The notes under the pieces: model-generated
Seen by the model: only the letters and a program-made list of their open reading frames with translations
Databases searched by the model: none
What the model was told of the DNA's origin: nothing
Origin: Cunninghamia lanceolata
Lineage: Eukaryota > Streptophyta > Pinopsida > Cupressales > Cupressaceae
DNA: 64,000 bases
Assembly: GCA_027924645.1 (NCBI GenBank)
Contig: BSBN01000233.1
Location: 11,674,501 to 11,738,500, forward strand
Direction: 5' to 3'
In this document: in pieces, positions 33,551-46,031 of the stretch
How positions within the stretch are numbered: the first letter of the stretch is position 1
Layout: every line of letters starts with the position of its first letter
Program-made: the position numbers and the translations under genes

Positions 33551-35316
33551 TGTAGAGTTCTTACTCTACATTTTGTAGCATCAATTAATAGTGGCAGTAT
33601 AGTTTTACTATCAACTTCTATCATCTTGGTAATCTCTGTTTGTGTTGCAAGTATAGTCCATGTGGGAATGTGCTAGGTGTTAGCATGGTAGGGTTTTGAA
33701 GAAGTGGAAGGGATGATACTTCCTAAAAATGCTTAGAGTCGACACGTGGCAAGGCATTTAAGAGGTAGAAAGATCAGTGTCTAGCAGCATGAGAATGTGC
33801 CAAGTGTCCTCTTCTCAGTTTGTAGTACTTAAGAGTCACAAGATGTGCCATGTATCTTGGGCCCATATTCTTCCTTTGTTTTTCATAATGTTTCTAAGAT
33901 GCATAGGAAAGTGCCAAGTGTCACTACAATAGGGATTCAAGGAGGAACTTTTAGAAAGGCAATGAAAAGACACACTAATCTACCATGTGTCCCTTTCCTT
34001 AATAGTTTCAAGAAGTGTCGAAGTGCAACATAGTGGGCCCAAAATATTAAAAGATAGTTTCTAAGTGAAGAGGACAGTGCCTAGTGTCACAACTATGGGC
34101 ATTTGAAGAATAGAAACAAAGGAGACTTTTAAAGGAGCGCTAGCCTACCATGTGTCCTAGTTTTGAAACTCATGGGTGTTGCCACATGTTTTGATTGTTA
34201 TTTAAGATTAAGAAGGAAATAGAGGAAGCTAGATGCACCAAGTGTCAGTATGGTGCGCATTCTCACCATGTTATAAAAGGAGACAAGCCCAATGAGTACA
34301 GATGCACCATGTAGTAACTTTTGAACCATTTGGAAGCTCGTGGAAGAGGCCATATGTCCCACAAGAACTAGTAGTGTTAATGCCATATGTTCAGCGCTAG
34401 TCAACCTGAGACATTAGATTTCCACAGTCCATGATGATTGTAGTAAAATACTTCAGGAATTAACTATGTACAAGTTTATACCTCAACGTTTTAGATCAAA
34501 CTCTATGATCCATCATCAGGAGAAATAACAAGAGAAGAGAGAATTGGATCATAGAGTTTGATCCAAAATGTTGAGGTATAAACTTGCACATAGTTAATTC
34601 CTGAAGTATTTAACTATAGCCAGTCAACCAATCAAAATGCGAGGATGATACAAACGTGGATTCAAAAAGATTTTATGTGCATGACCAGTTCCAATTTAGT
34701 TTTGTAGATGGTTAAGATCCTAATGGCCATCAATGTTCCAAGCGTCATCTTTCTGCTATAAGTAGGGGAATTTTGTAACTAAAATATATGTGAAAAATAT
34801 ATTGAAATAGAAGATATATGAGAAGAGATTTATTATGTGACTAGAATATATCATTTTTTCCTTTGCATTTGTTTTAGCAAGAGAAGCATTATAGATCTAT
34901 GCATATTCTATGTCTCATGTATTCTGTTGAATCAATTAATGAAAAACCTCTATTTTGTACTATTTGGTGATATATTTCTATGTCTCTATTGTAATTTCTC
35001 TTAGTTTAGCCTTTGAGTTTAAATCTATTCATTATCTGTTTATAATGACCATGCTCATTGCTCTTTAATATAGTAGAAATCATAAAAGATTTAGTCACTG
35101 TGCTGATTGTTGAAACAAATATTAGTCTGGTGCATCACCTTAGAAGTTGCTTTATATTGTATCTGTAATCTTGTTTTTTCTACTCCTTTTCCCAAAACCC
35201 AATTAGAAATAGAAGAGCCAGCTTTTATAAAATCTAGAGGTCATTCTGAGAGTCATCCCACATTCCCAGAATCTCCCATGTTGGTGGTAAAACTTGCGTA
35301 ATTTTATACATCAACA
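33551..35316 (+). repeat. Element A 3' LTR (1766 bp with a 223-bp insertion)
   Basis: It starts TGTAGAGTTC and ends CATCAACA, followed by GTATT. It is longer than the 5' LTR because a foldback sequence with an 8-bp duplication lies at 34407-34621. No good polypurine tract is visible just upstream. Confidence 0.9.
34407..34621. mobile_element. Foldback/MITE insertion in element A 3' LTR
   Basis: The 215-bp insert is absent from the 5' LTR and is flanked by identical AGTCAACC (34399-34406 and 34622-34629). Arms 34446-34511 and 34546-34611 are nearly perfect 66-base inverted repeats around a 34-base loop. The left side carries about 39 extra bases outside the hairpin. An 8-bp duplication suits hAT-type mobilisation (inference), although the ends are not symmetric. 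Confidence 0.8.
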
Positions 35317-35321
35317 GTATT

Positions 35322-38300
35322 AACGATGCATTAAAACCCTATGAAATTAAATCTAGTTTATCCATTTATTAGATGTATTTCATCATTTAGGGAAAAAATA
35401 TGTTAGTTTTATTGGATGTATTTCATCATCTAGGAAAAGAAAAGTACTCTTATTTTTCAAGAGTTAACTAAGTTTGAGGAAGTCCAACCAATCACCTCTT
35501 AAATAAGAAGAGTTATGTTAACTTGATAATGAGACCTTAGCTTTGGCTATGGTCAAGAATAAGATATTTTCCTCTAACCATAAGATTTCTAGATTCATAG
35601 ATAGTATTCAACCAGGTGTTGGAGCAATTGAGTGTTGAAGATCCTATCAAAGATACATAGACAAGATGGTTCTTGCCTAATTCTTATCTGGTTTGGAATG
35701 AACCAAGTGAAATAAAAAGATCACTATTGGAAGATATAGAGATTTGAAACTTTTAAAATTCCACTATGGTAGTTAACTAGTTTGATGCTCATATTAAGAG
35801 TTTTATCATATTTTAGAATAGGAAGTTGTTCTATGAAATATTACCTCCTTTGGTCTTAATTCTTAATGATTTACTAATTTTTGAAGTCATGACAACGTTG
35901 TAATTTTACTCCATAGAGAATTGTGAGAACTTTTGTATGAAAATTCACATATTCTTTTTAAGGCCATAATGAAAATATCTTTCTCAAGTACCATATTTAA
36001 GTAAGACAGCAATGTGGTAACATTTTCATGATTGGATCTTACTTTAACCTATTTTTAAGCATACTAGAAGGATTTCTTAAAGAAAAGTAATGATCTATTG
36101 GCATAAAGTGCATAAAAAAGTAGAACAGGTCATGGAATGTATTCCTTTACAACGATTTTGAGAAAACCATACGATGTAAAATGTAAAATATTGCCAAGGG
36201 AGCATTATTAAATCTTTCTTTTGCTAAATAGTCATTTTCACATGTACAAAGAGATGTGCATATGAAGAAGTGGATAAGAGTTCCCTAGTATTTTGTGAAG
36301 TCTTTTTTTGAAAAACATGTTAATATGTTGTAGAGGACATGAGTATAGATGATCCTTTCATGCAGTCTTTTGTTGATTAAAGGATTGAGTTATTACCTCT
36401 CAATATTACTTTGCCTTGAAGCATTTTGTTAAGTAATCTACATGTAGCTTGCGAATTGATTCATAACAATTGTAAGTGTGTGTGAGGAAAATTGAGTTAA
36501 ATAGATCAAGCATAAATATCAAAACTCAGCCCTACAAACTTCAAGAAATAGATCTAAGATAATAACCCATAATTCAATGCAAAACAAACAAAGAGCATTA
36601 CCACCTAAGGTTGTATGTATTCCTTGGTTTATATGTGGATTGCTCTTTTACTTTGCATAACCATAGTTGCAACAAGCATGGATGAATGATGTGCTCAATG
36701 GATGTAATGTGCTCAATGATATGGAAGGTCAAAAGCACTCTAAGAATGCCCAAAGCTTAATGATCGCAGAGGGTTCGTGACAAGATGAATAAGGGTATAT
36801 ATAGCTTTCAAGGAAGATAAATCAACAATGGAGATAATTCAATGATATAAATGGATGAGATAAGTTGAGAAGACATGAAGGAATGTTCACATGACAAGTG
36901 TCCATTCAAAAATATGTTTTATTGATTTAATTTCTTTCTTGGCTAAAGATAGGATTGATTTCATAAAATAGAATGTTTTTCTATTTTATGAGTTGATTGA
37001 TAAATAATGTTTTAACACTAGTTAAATCAACATTTATTTTTCTTTTTGACAGGCTTTTGAATAAAATTAAATAATAAATTATTTAATTTGTGTGCATGGA
37101 GGAAAAATATATTTTTGGAAGATTTGAAAAGATAATTACAAATTAAATAAATAAATTTATTTAATTTATTGTGTATGATGGAGGAATTAGAAAATATAAA
37201 TAAATTATTGATTTTATTTATTGAGAAGATATAGAAAAGTCAACATTAAATAAATTTGAACAATTTATTTAATTTTGGAGGAATAATGAGTTAATTAAAT
37301 AATTAAAATTATTTAATTGTTGTGGATAAGAGGAATTGAAGTGTGAATTAATTAAATTATTGATTTATTTAATTAATGTGGATAATAGCAGAATAAAATG
37401 GTGAATTAATGAAATTAATTAAATAAATAGAATTCATTCAATTAATGAAATTAATTAAATAAATAGAATTTATTCAATTAATGTTGGATTTTGGAGAATT
37501 AGAAGAAATTGATGAAATTAATTTATTTAATTAACGTTGGAAAAAGGTGTGTATGTGTAAGGTAATAATGCGATGGTCATTTTTAGGTTTCTAGCTTTTG
37601 TCTCTCTTTGAGATGGTTTTTTGAAGTAACATTTCAAAGAAATTTAAAACATAGTGTTTGATTTGAATGGAAGAAGATTGATTTAGAAGAATATGGTTGG
37701 AAGAAAATGATTGGATTAGAGTTGTTGATGCCCCAGTCACTCAAAGGTGAGGGTGACAAGGAAAGATAATGGTAAGTTAATGAATAAGATGAATGGTGAT
37801 GATGCCCCCTCAAGTGGATAGGTGGGTTCAAAGAACACAAGTGTGCTCTCGAAATGGAATTGTTGGGAGATAGAGAGACATGGATGAAGATGAAAAGTTA
37901 GATGAAAAGATGGAAGAAGAAGCTACATAGAATGTAGAGGAATAGAAGGATTGATTAAACTTTGAAAGATATAGATATTTATGTGAATGTATGGGTGAGA
38001 TGGATGGGTGGGATGTTGCTTTGGTTATGCTTTATAAAATGTAAAGAGAAATCCTTATTTTGATATAGCATATGGATATTATGCACCAGGGTATAGAAGA
38101 CCAAGGTGATGATGTATCCAATGCATAGGATGTTGACCCTACAAACAAACAATTTGAACTTATATCTACTAGACATAATAAAACCTTGTTGGATACATGA
38201 ATAGAAAATAGTCTTAGTGTAGAATGATCTTGATACATGTAAGGCCTTTACAGAACCTTAGATGGAAAATATATTGATATGCAAGATGCTAATTCCAACA

Positions 38301-38836
38301 CAAACAAGATACATATTAGTCATAGTAGGATAATAAGAGCATCCCACAAACATAGCATACAAAAGCAATGACCATGCCCCAATCCATACTTTGTCACAAC
38401 ATACCAAGATATAGAAAGATCAAGGTAGTCTTGAGTAGGTATTAAAAATAAACAAAAGTTAAACCAAAAAGAAATCGACTGACTTATCAAACAAAAACAC
38501 AGCCATCATATTCTCTTTCCAAAGAGGGTGCTCAAGATAGATTGGGCCTTATTGTAGGAATGATATATCCATTAAAGGCTTTTGGATCTAGGATAGATGG
38601 ATGTAGTAGATATGGAAAGCAATATGTAGGCAAGCGTATTACTTCAAGAGTAGTCTTTTGCTTGTGGTTTGATAAGTACTTGAGCTTTCAAAGGATGAAT
38701 AGTTAATTTTTTGCTTGAGTTAGTCAAGTTAGGGTGATAGATGAATATGATGGATTGTGATAAATGGATGAAGTGAGAGTTGGAAAGTTTATTATGGTTT
38801 GGGATGGAAAATGGGTGCATCTTATGTACCTAAGTA
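35322..38836. other. AT-rich non-coding stretch between A and D
   Basis: No gene or identifiable element domain in about 3.5 kb. 37040-37530 is very AT-rich with repeated AATTAAATAAAT words. From about 37700 the sequence becomes rich in GATGG/GATGA words, as in 46400-47300 and 61560-61760, so these stretches may be one older repeat split by D and C. Confidence 0.4.
37404..37475 (+). repeat. 36-bp tandem duplication
   Basis: Two adjacent 36-base AT-rich units (37404-37439, 37440-37475) differ at one position. Confidence 0.75.
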
Positions 38837-38841
38837 CTAGA

Positions 38842-40220
38842 TGTTGCAAGTATGAGGAGTAAGTGTTGTCATTGATGTCGACACCTAAGGTCAGCATCTA
38901 AGGAAATTATTTGAATAAGTTTGAGCAAGTGTCTGAGAAGAATAGTGCAGTGTTTTTCCCTGCATATCTTGTAGATTGAATATATTTGTCTGCAATTTAG
39001 AAGTTATGATAAGGGATGTCTGTAGTTACTATGTTTCAAGTTTGAGCCTCCGGTATGAAGATTTGAGTGAGTTCTATTCACTAGAGTAAAAATTATTTTT
39101 CTAAGTGTTAAATGGTGACAGGGAGAATGTATTCTGCTTTACATTTCTTTGCATTTAAGTTGTATAGTCTGCAATTCTACAATCAAGTTTGTAATGTTGT
39201 TATGTGCCTTCAGTTCAAATGGTTTGTGATTTGGTGCTCCACAAGTGATCTTTCCTTTATGATAGTGGTCGATAGTACTATTTAAGTGCTCTGATTTGAA
39301 GAATCTTCTGGATAGAATGTTTGGGGGTTGTGTAGAAGTTCTTGGTGATTATAACATTCTTGTGAATGTCTCTAGATCATGTTCCTACCTTTTGATTGGT
39401 CCACAAACTATAATCCAGATCATGCATGAAGTGTGTTCCTAAAGGTCTTAGTGTTAACACTAGTTTTAGCCAACTTGGTTGTTTTCAGTACTTGTGATTA
39501 TACTTTAGAGTTTATGATAGCGTGTTGTAGCATGGAAGATTGCATTTGAGTCCTAGCTAAGGCATGATATGGTCCACATTCATTCTTCTCCCTCACAAAT
39601 TTGTTTAGGTCTAAACCTATTCTAATGTATGTGTGTATGCTAACCTTGGAGATTGTTCCAATGGTTGATGATTATAATGCCGACCTTGATGTTCATTCCA
39701 AGGGTGATGAATTGTATAAATACATGTAATAAAGTCATGAATGATTGATGAGGATGTGAAGATGTGAAGATAAGTGCAAAGTGAAAAAGTAGAGCAAAGC
39801 AGAGGAAATTTATTGTGCTTCAATGGAACTGAACCTTGGAATAGTATAGATACTACTATCTCAGTTCACCAACTCTGGTAGTAAGCCACCCACCGATAGT
39901 GAGCCACCCCATTAGCAGTGAGCCCCTTCTTTTGCAGTGACCATTATGGGCATTGAGCCTTTGGCAATGAGCCTTGTTGTAAATTTTGATATATCATTTA
40001 CATTGTGAGCTAACACTCAACGTGGTTTTTCCCTCATTGGATTTTCCATGTAAAAATATGGTGTCTCATGTGTCTCATGTGTGAATTTGTTCAAGTTTTT
40101 GATTATATGTTTTCATGGTTAAATCATAATTGAGTGGTTAATGTGTTGATGTTTGAAAGAACTTAAGTTTTTTCCACAACTGATTCACCCCCCCTCTTAG
40201 TTATCTTGTGCATTTCAATA
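38842..40220 (+). repeat. Element D 5' LTR (1379 bp)
   Basis: It matches 44659-46026. It contains GCAGTGAGCC-type short repeats near 39870-39975 (AGTGAGCCACCC and AGTGAGCCCC) and ends in a C-rich run before CTCTTAGTTATCTTG. Confidence 0.95.
39715..39722 (+). promoter_or_regulatory. TATA box of element D LTR
   Basis: TATAAATA is conserved in the 3' LTR at 45532-45539, about 500 bases before the LTR end. Confidence 0.55.
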
Positions 40221-40222
40221 AT

Positions 40223-40236
40223 TGGTATCAAAGTGA
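40223..40236 (+). promoter_or_regulatory. Element D primer-binding site (initiator tRNA-Met type)
   Basis: TGGTATCAAAGTGAGG two bases after the LTR matches the TGGTATCAGAGC consensus with one change in the core. Confidence 0.8.
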
Positions 40237-40289
40237 GGGTTTGTCAGAAGAAAGCCTAATAGCTTGAGGTAGATCCAAGATCGTGCACA

Positions 40290-41100
40290 AGAAGAAGTCT
40301 CCATAGTTTGATGGAATAGACTATGCTCTATGGAAGCAATGAATGAAAAGTCATCTCATTTCTCTTGGTTATAGTGTTTGAAAGATGACAAAAACCAAGT
40401 ATACTCTTCCTCCAAATGGTCCATCAGATGAAGATGAAGTCAAATAGTATGAGTTAAATGGAAAATCTAGAGATGCTCTATTAAATGCCTTATCTAATAC
40501 TGAGTTAGTGAAAGTTATGGATTTGGAAAATGCTCATGAGATCTGGGTTAAGTTGAAAAATGTATATGAAGGAGATGATTCTATAAAGAGTGCCAAATTA
40601 CAAAACTTGAAGGTGAGTTGTGAAGCCCTGAAGATGAGAACATAACAATCTACATGCAAAAAGTTGATGAAATTGTCAATGGAATCAAAGGTCTTGGAGG
40701 AACTATTAATGAGGATGAGGTTGTGCTAAAGATTCTTAGTTCATTGCCTAAATACTATAGTCACAAGGTGTTAGCAATTGAAGAAGTTATGAGTGTGAAC
40801 AAGATTTCAAATGATTAGTTCCTCGAGAAACTTATAGCTTTTGAGATGAGAGAGTTTGACGATGCTCTGCCAAAAATTGAGACTACCTTCAAAGCCAACA
40901 CTTCAGAAAAGATTTCAAGTGCTTAGTATGCTGTGGAATCTGATGATGACCTTGATGAGATTGAAGCCAACTTTGTGGACACAATGCAAAGAGGTACCGG
41001 TAAGTTCAAAGGCAAATTACCTTTCAAATGCTTTTCTTGTGCTAAGATTGGTCACTATGCCTCCAAGTGTCTGGAGAGAATTGAGAGAGGTAAGAAGAAA
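40290..41100 (+). pseudogene. gag: Element D gag
   Basis: The N-terminal copia gag blocks are FDGIDYALWKQ near 40310, then TPNGPSDEDEV-like and ALLNALSNTELVKVMDLENA, EIWVKLKNVYEGDDS. A frameshift occurs near 40620. A zinc knuckle CFSCAKIGHYASKC lies at 41029-41070 (C-X2-C-X4-H-X4-C, complete). It forms the particle and binds RNA. Stops at about 40302, 40341, 40447 and 40924 inactivate it. Confidence 0.75.
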
Positions 41101-41508
41101 TTTGAAAGTAGACCTAGAACTACAAAGAAATGCTATTATGTTAGAGATTTTGATGATGATGGTGTGAAAGAATGCTTGTTTATTGCTATTAAGGAAGAAC
41201 TTGTGTCTATTAATCCTGATAGCTGTGTGAAGGAAGAAAAACCAGTGGAAGAGAGTGCCCTGCCTATCTGTCAGGTTGAGAAAGATAAGGATGAGTCAAT
41301 TATTGAGATTGGATGTTCACATCACATGACCGGTGATAAAAGTAAATTTGTAAGTTTGGAAAAGTATGATGGAGGACTAGTTAGGCTTGGAGATAATGCA
41401 GCTGGCAAGATTTGTGGAAGTGCATCTATTTCTTTTGATGGTAAGCATAACATAGATGATGTTCTATATGTGAATGGTTTAAATCATAATCTTTTAAGTG
41501 TTGGTTAG
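41100..41508 (+). pseudogene. Element D protease, active site lost
   Basis: The copia protease motif W.(I/L)DSGCS.HMTG is seen as SIIEIGCSHHMTG. The catalytic Asp-Ser-Gly has become Glu-Ile-Gly (41305-41313). The downstream LGDNAAGKICGSASI and VLYVNGLNHNLLSVG blocks are typical. It is continuous with the zinc knuckle frame and ends in a TAG before the integrase part. Confidence 0.8.
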
Positions 41509-42750
41509 ATGTGTGACAAAGGATATGATCTAAGATTTAAGGAGAATGGATGCAAGATCATGGAAACCTCTGAAATAGTGATTGATATTGGTAAGAAGAC
41601 TCACGGTAATGTTTATCATTTGAGAGGAATTAATGATTATTGTTTGTTGGCTCAGACAGATGAGAGTTGGCTATGGCATAGAAGGATGTGTCATATCAAT
41701 TTTGACAACTTGGTGAAGATAATCTTAGTACAAGTTTTAAGAGATCTACCTAAGCTTGTGAAACCTACTAATACTATTTACAAGGAATGCCAATTGGGGA
41801 AACAAACAAGGACAACTTTCAAAAGCAAAGAACAATTTTATGTTGGATTGCTTGAGTTGGTGAATACATATTTGTGTGGTCCTACAAGAACAAGAAGTCT
41901 ACAAAGAGATAGGTACTCTATGTTTCTTACTGATGATTATTCTAGAATGACTTGGGTCACCTTTTTGAAAGATAAATTAGAAGCCCTAGACAAGTTCAAG
42001 GCTTTCATGGCAATGGTTGAGAATGAGTTAGAATTGAGGATCAAATGCTTAAGGTCTAATAGAGGAGGTGAGTTTACATCAAATGAATTCAATATTTTCT
42101 ATGAAGAACATGGGATAAAAAGATAGTTATCTACTCCTAGGACTCCTCACCAAAATGGAGTTGTTGAAAGAAAGAACATGACAGTTCAAGAGGCTACTAG
42201 GTTAATGGTGAAAGAGGTAGACCTACCAGAAGTGTATTGGAGAGAAGCTATACATGCTATTGTCTACATTCAAAATAGAGTTCAAGTCAAAGGTAATAGC
42301 ACTAAAACTCCTTATGAATTGTGGTATGGAAGAGTTCCTATAGTGAAATATTTAAAAGTTTTTGGAAGCAAATGTTATATCAGAAGAGAAGAAGAGTTAG
42401 GCAAGTTTGATGCTAGGTGTGATGAAGGAATTTTCCTTGGATACTCTACTAAGAGTAAGGCCTATTGGTGCTACACTAAGAAATTGAGAAAAATCATTGA
42501 GAGTGTTAATGTGAAAGTTGATGAAGACAAAGAAAGAATATCATATCTGAGTGGCTATGAATCAGATGAACCTACTATTATAGTCAATGAAGAAAAATTT
42601 GAACAAGAAGACAATCAAGTTGAAGAAGAAAAGGCTCCAAAAAGTGTTGTTAAAACTCACAGGTATGTAAGAATTAATCATTCTAAAGATCATATTATTG
42701 GTGACAAAATCAAAGGGGTATTAACAAGGAAAAGAGTTGTAGAGGAATAG
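41509..42750 (+). pseudogene. Element D integrase
   Basis: The pre-integrase zinc-binding region is WLWHRRMCHINFDNL and KECQLGKQ. The core includes LCGPTRTRSL, FLTDDYSRMTWVTFLKDK, LRSNRGGEFTSNEF, and, after a TAG at 42124, TPHQNGVVERKNMT. The first catalytic Asp is Tyr (41869-41871; family TDLCGP), the second is Asn (42058-42060; family SDRGGEF), and the Glu is kept. The C-terminal part has KVFGSKCYIRREEELGKFDARC and GIFLGYSTKSKAYWCY. It is a dead copy. Confidence 0.85.
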
Positions 42751-42829
42751 GTGAACTACTGCTTACTTTAAAAATTTGAACCTAAAACTATAAGTGAACC
42801 CTGTAAAGATGAAAGTTGGGTAAAAGCCA

Positions 42830-43550
42830 TGGAAGAAGAGCCGATGTAGATAGAAAAGAAGCAAACATGGGAATTGGTTCCTAGACCTGCTGACAAGAAT
42901 GTGATTGGAACTAAATGGGTTTTTAGAAATAAGACGAATGAAAATGAAGAAGTAGTAATAAATAAAGACTGGTATGCAAATAATATTATTAGGTTGGAGG
43001 TATAGATTTTGAGGAGACTTATGCTCCTGTGGCAAGGATTGAAGCAATAAGAATGTTTTTGGCATTTGCAACACACAAGATTTCAAAGTGTACCAGATGG
43101 ATGCAAATTCTACATTCTTGAATGGAGAATTGGAAGAAGAGGTTTACATTGAACAACCTAAAGGATTTTAGTCATCAGACCAAGGTGACATGGTGTGGAG
43201 ATTGAAGAAAGCCCTATATGGACTCAAGCAAGCTCCTATAGCCTGGTATGCAAGGTTGGATAAGTATTTGTTGCAATTAGGGTTCATAAAAGGTACTGCA
43301 GACATTAATCTCTACTTCAAAATTAATGATGATCAAATTTTGATTGTTGTCTTTGTTGATGATATTATCTTTAGAGACAATGAAGGTATGTGTAAAAGAT
43401 TTGAAAAGGAAATGCAAAAGGAGTTTGAGATGTCTATGTTTGGTGAAATGAATTTCTTTCTAGGACTGCATATTACTCAATCAGAAAAAAGAATTTTCAT
43501 TTCTCAATCCAAGTATGTGAAATAATTGTTAAATAAGTTTGGAATGAAGG
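42830..43550 (+). pseudogene. pol: Element D reverse transcriptase
   Basis: The N-terminal part (42830-43190) is broken by a stop and frameshifts: KKQTWELVPRPADKNVIGTKWV, FEETYAPVARI, YQMDANSTFLNGELEEEVYIEQP. The open segment 43190-43525 reads RLKKALYGLKQAPIAWYARL, active site FVDDIIF, and FEMSMFGEMNFFLGLHITQ. The catalytic DD pair is intact. Confidence 0.85.
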
Positions 43551-44307
43551 ATTCTAAGCTAGTATGTACTCCTGTCATAATTGGTTGCAAGCTGAGCATG
43601 AATGATGAATCACCTAAGACTAATCAGAAAAAGTATAGGTCTATGATTGGAGGACTACTTTATCTAACCCATACTAGACTAGACATAATGCATGCAGTCT
43701 ATCTTGTGGCAAGATTTCAAGAAGATCCCAAAGAGTCACATGTGATGGTAGTCAAAAGGATCATGAGGTATTTAAAAGGCACTTCACACTATGGATTGTG
43801 GTATCCCAAAGATACTAATTTCACTCTTAGTGCTTATACAGATGTAGATTGGGTTGGAGATACTGATGACAGAAAAAGTACAAGTGGAGGTGCTTTCCTC
43901 TTCCAGGTAACCGATTAGTTTTATGGTTAAGCAAGAAGCAAGAATCAGTTTATTTGTCTACTGTAGAAGAAGAATATATTATTGCAGCATGTTGTTGTAC
44001 TCAAGTACTTTGGATGAAGCAAACATTGAAGGATATAACAGTTGTGTATGAAGAACCAATTTCAATCTTTTGTGACAACACAAGTGCTATAAAAATTTCA
44101 AAAAATATTGTGATGCACTCAAGAACAAAGCATATATCAATAAGGTATCACTTTCTAAGAAAAAAGGTAATAAAGAATGAAGTAAAGATGGAATATGTGT
44201 CTACCAAGGATCAAATTGCAGAAATTTTTACAAAGCCTCTACCTAAGGATACTTTTGAGTATCTCAAGGAAAAGTTAGGGGCTATTACCCCTCCTACTCT
44301 AAACTAA
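43551..44307 (+). pseudogene. Element D RNase H
   Basis: It reads YRSMIGGLLYLTHTRLDIMH, DVDWVGDTDDRKSTSGGAF, and after a TAG near 43916 STVEEEYIIAACCCTQVLWM, IFCDNTSAIKISKN and TKHISIRYHFLR. The pol C-terminus EIFTKPLPKDTFEYLKEKLG is well kept. Acidic residues in DWVGD, EEEY and CDN are present. Confidence 0.85.
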
Positions 44308-44658
44308 GATGCATGAGAAATGCATCAGTCCAGTGGTGCCCAAAGTCTTATTCTTTGATTTGGATTGATGTTTTGAAGGCTACCTCTTAGGGGGAGCAGG
44401 TAGATGTTACTGATATGAGTTCTTGATAAAGAGAAGTAAGTGTTGCTAATAGGGGGAGTTGAGTAGTAAAGAGAAAAAAAAGGTTTAGCACCCTTTACCA
44501 TTGATGTCAAAGGGGGAGAGAAGTTCATGTGAAAAACCTAAGGAGAAAGTTTCAGTCAAAGAAAGTATAAAGTAAGGGGCAGTAAAGAAGGAAAACAAGT
44601 TTGTATATCTTGATGGTTTTTCACATCATGTCTTGCCATCAATGACAAAGAGGGACAT
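44308..44658 (+). other. Element D 3' non-coding region with polypurine tract
   Basis: It holds repeated AGGGGGAG blocks at about 44390, 44450 and 44510, and AAAGAGGGACA just before the 3' LTR (44647-44658), the likely polypurine tract. Confidence 0.6.
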
Positions 44659-46026
44659 TGTTGCAAGTATGAGTAGTAAGTGTTGTCATTGATGTCAACA
44701 CCTAAGGTCAGGATCTAAGGAAATTATTTGAATGAGTTTGAGCAAGTGTCTAAGAAGAACAATACAGTGTTTTGCTCCGCATATCCTGTGGATTGAATAT
44801 CTTTGTCTATGGTTTGGAAATTATGATAAGAGATGTCTGTAGTTGCTATGTTTCAAGTTTGAGCCTTCAGTATGAAGATTTGAGTGAGTTCTGTTCACCA
44901 CAGTAAAAACTATTTTTCTAAGTGTTAAATGGTGACAAGGAGAATGTATTCTGCTCCGCATTTCTCCACATTTATGTTTTATAGTCTGTGGTTTTGGAAT
45001 CAAGTTTGTAATGATGTTATGTACCTTCAATTCAAATGGTTCATGATTTGGTGCTCCACAAATGATCTTTCCCTTATGGTAATGGCTGACAGTAATGTTT
45101 AAGTGCTCCGGTTTGAAGAATCTTTTGGATAGAATGTTTGGGGGTTGTACAGAAGTTCTTGGTGATTGTAACATGCTTGTTGATGTCTTTAGATCATGTT
45201 CCTACTTTTTGATTGGCCTGCAAAGTGTAATCCGGATTGTGCATGAAGTGTGTTCCTAAAGGTCTTAGTGTTAACACCAATTTTAGCTGACTTTGTTGTT
45301 TTCACTACTTGTAATTATACTTCGGAGTTTGTGATAGCGTGTTGTAGCATGGAAGATTGCATTTGAGTCCCAACTAAGGCATGATATGGCCTGCATTCAT
45401 TCTTCTCCTTCACAAATCTATTTAGGTTGAGACCTATTCTAATGTATGTGTTTATGTCAACCTTGGAGATTGTTCCAATGGTTGATGATTGTAATGCCGA
45501 CCTTGATGTTCATTCCAAGGTTGATGAATTGTATAAATACATGTAATAAAGTCATGAATGGTTGATGAGGGTGCGAAGATGCGAAGATAAGTGCAAATTG
45601 AAAAAGTAGAGTAGAGCAGAGGAAATTTATTGTGCTTCAATGAAACTAAACCTTGGCATAATATAGATGCTATTATCTCAGTTCACCAACTCTGGCAGTG
45701 AGCCACCCACCGGCAGTGAGCCACCCCATTGGCAATGAGCCCCTTCTTTTGTAGTAAACATTTTGTGTAGTGATCATCCGACAGTGAGCCTTGTTGTAAA
45801 TTTTGATATATCATTTATATTGTTAGCTAACACTCATCGTGGTTTTTCCCTCATTGGGATTTCTAGGTAAAAATCTTGTGTCTCATGTGTTGAATGTGAT
45901 AATGTTTTCAAGTTTCTAATTATATGCTTTCATGGTTAAATCATAATTGAGTGGTTAATGTGTTGATGTTTGAAAGAAGTTAAGTATTTGTGACAACTAA
46001 TTCAGCCCCTCTTGTGCATTTCAACA
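44659..46026 (+). repeat. Element D 3' LTR (1368 bp)
   Basis: Near-complete match to the 5' LTR with scattered substitutions, followed directly by the CTAGA target copy. Confidence 0.95.
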
Positions 46027-46031
46027 CTAGA

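Larger units (their letters stand above)
8702..35316 (+). mobile_element. Element A: Tat-like Ty3/gypsy retrotransposon, hosting nested insertions
   Basis: Two long direct repeats begin with the same hairpin-forming TGTAGAGTTC and are flanked by identical 5-bp duplications GTATT (8697-8701 and 35317-35321), so both ends are secure. Without its insertions (element B, a 1.0-kb inverted-repeat element and a foldback) it is about 13.3 kb. The order is LTR, primer site, gag, protease, plant-type RNase H, RT, RNase H, integrase, long sense extra ORF, LTR. The extra RNase H points to the Tat group of non-chromoviral gypsy elements (inference from family knowledge). All ORFs contain stops, and key catalytic residues are lost, so it is dead. 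It predates B, which interrupts it. Confidence 0.9.
38842..46026 (+). mobile_element. Element D: Ty1/copia retrotransposon (7185 bp)
   Basis: LTRs 38842-40220 and 44659-46026 start TGTTGCAAG and end TTCAATA/TTCAACA. The target duplication CTAGA is identical on both sides (38837-38841, 46027-46031). A TGGTATCA-type primer site complementary to initiator tRNA-Met follows the 5' LTR. Domain order protease, integrase, RT, RNase H is diagnostic of copia. Coding is broken by about ten stops and frameshifts, and protease and integrase active sites are altered. Confidence 0.95.

Noticed and set aside
42763..43086. Two overlapping minus ORFs of 102-107 codons
   Set aside because: They are antisense to the N-terminal RT of element D, whose sense blocks are clear.
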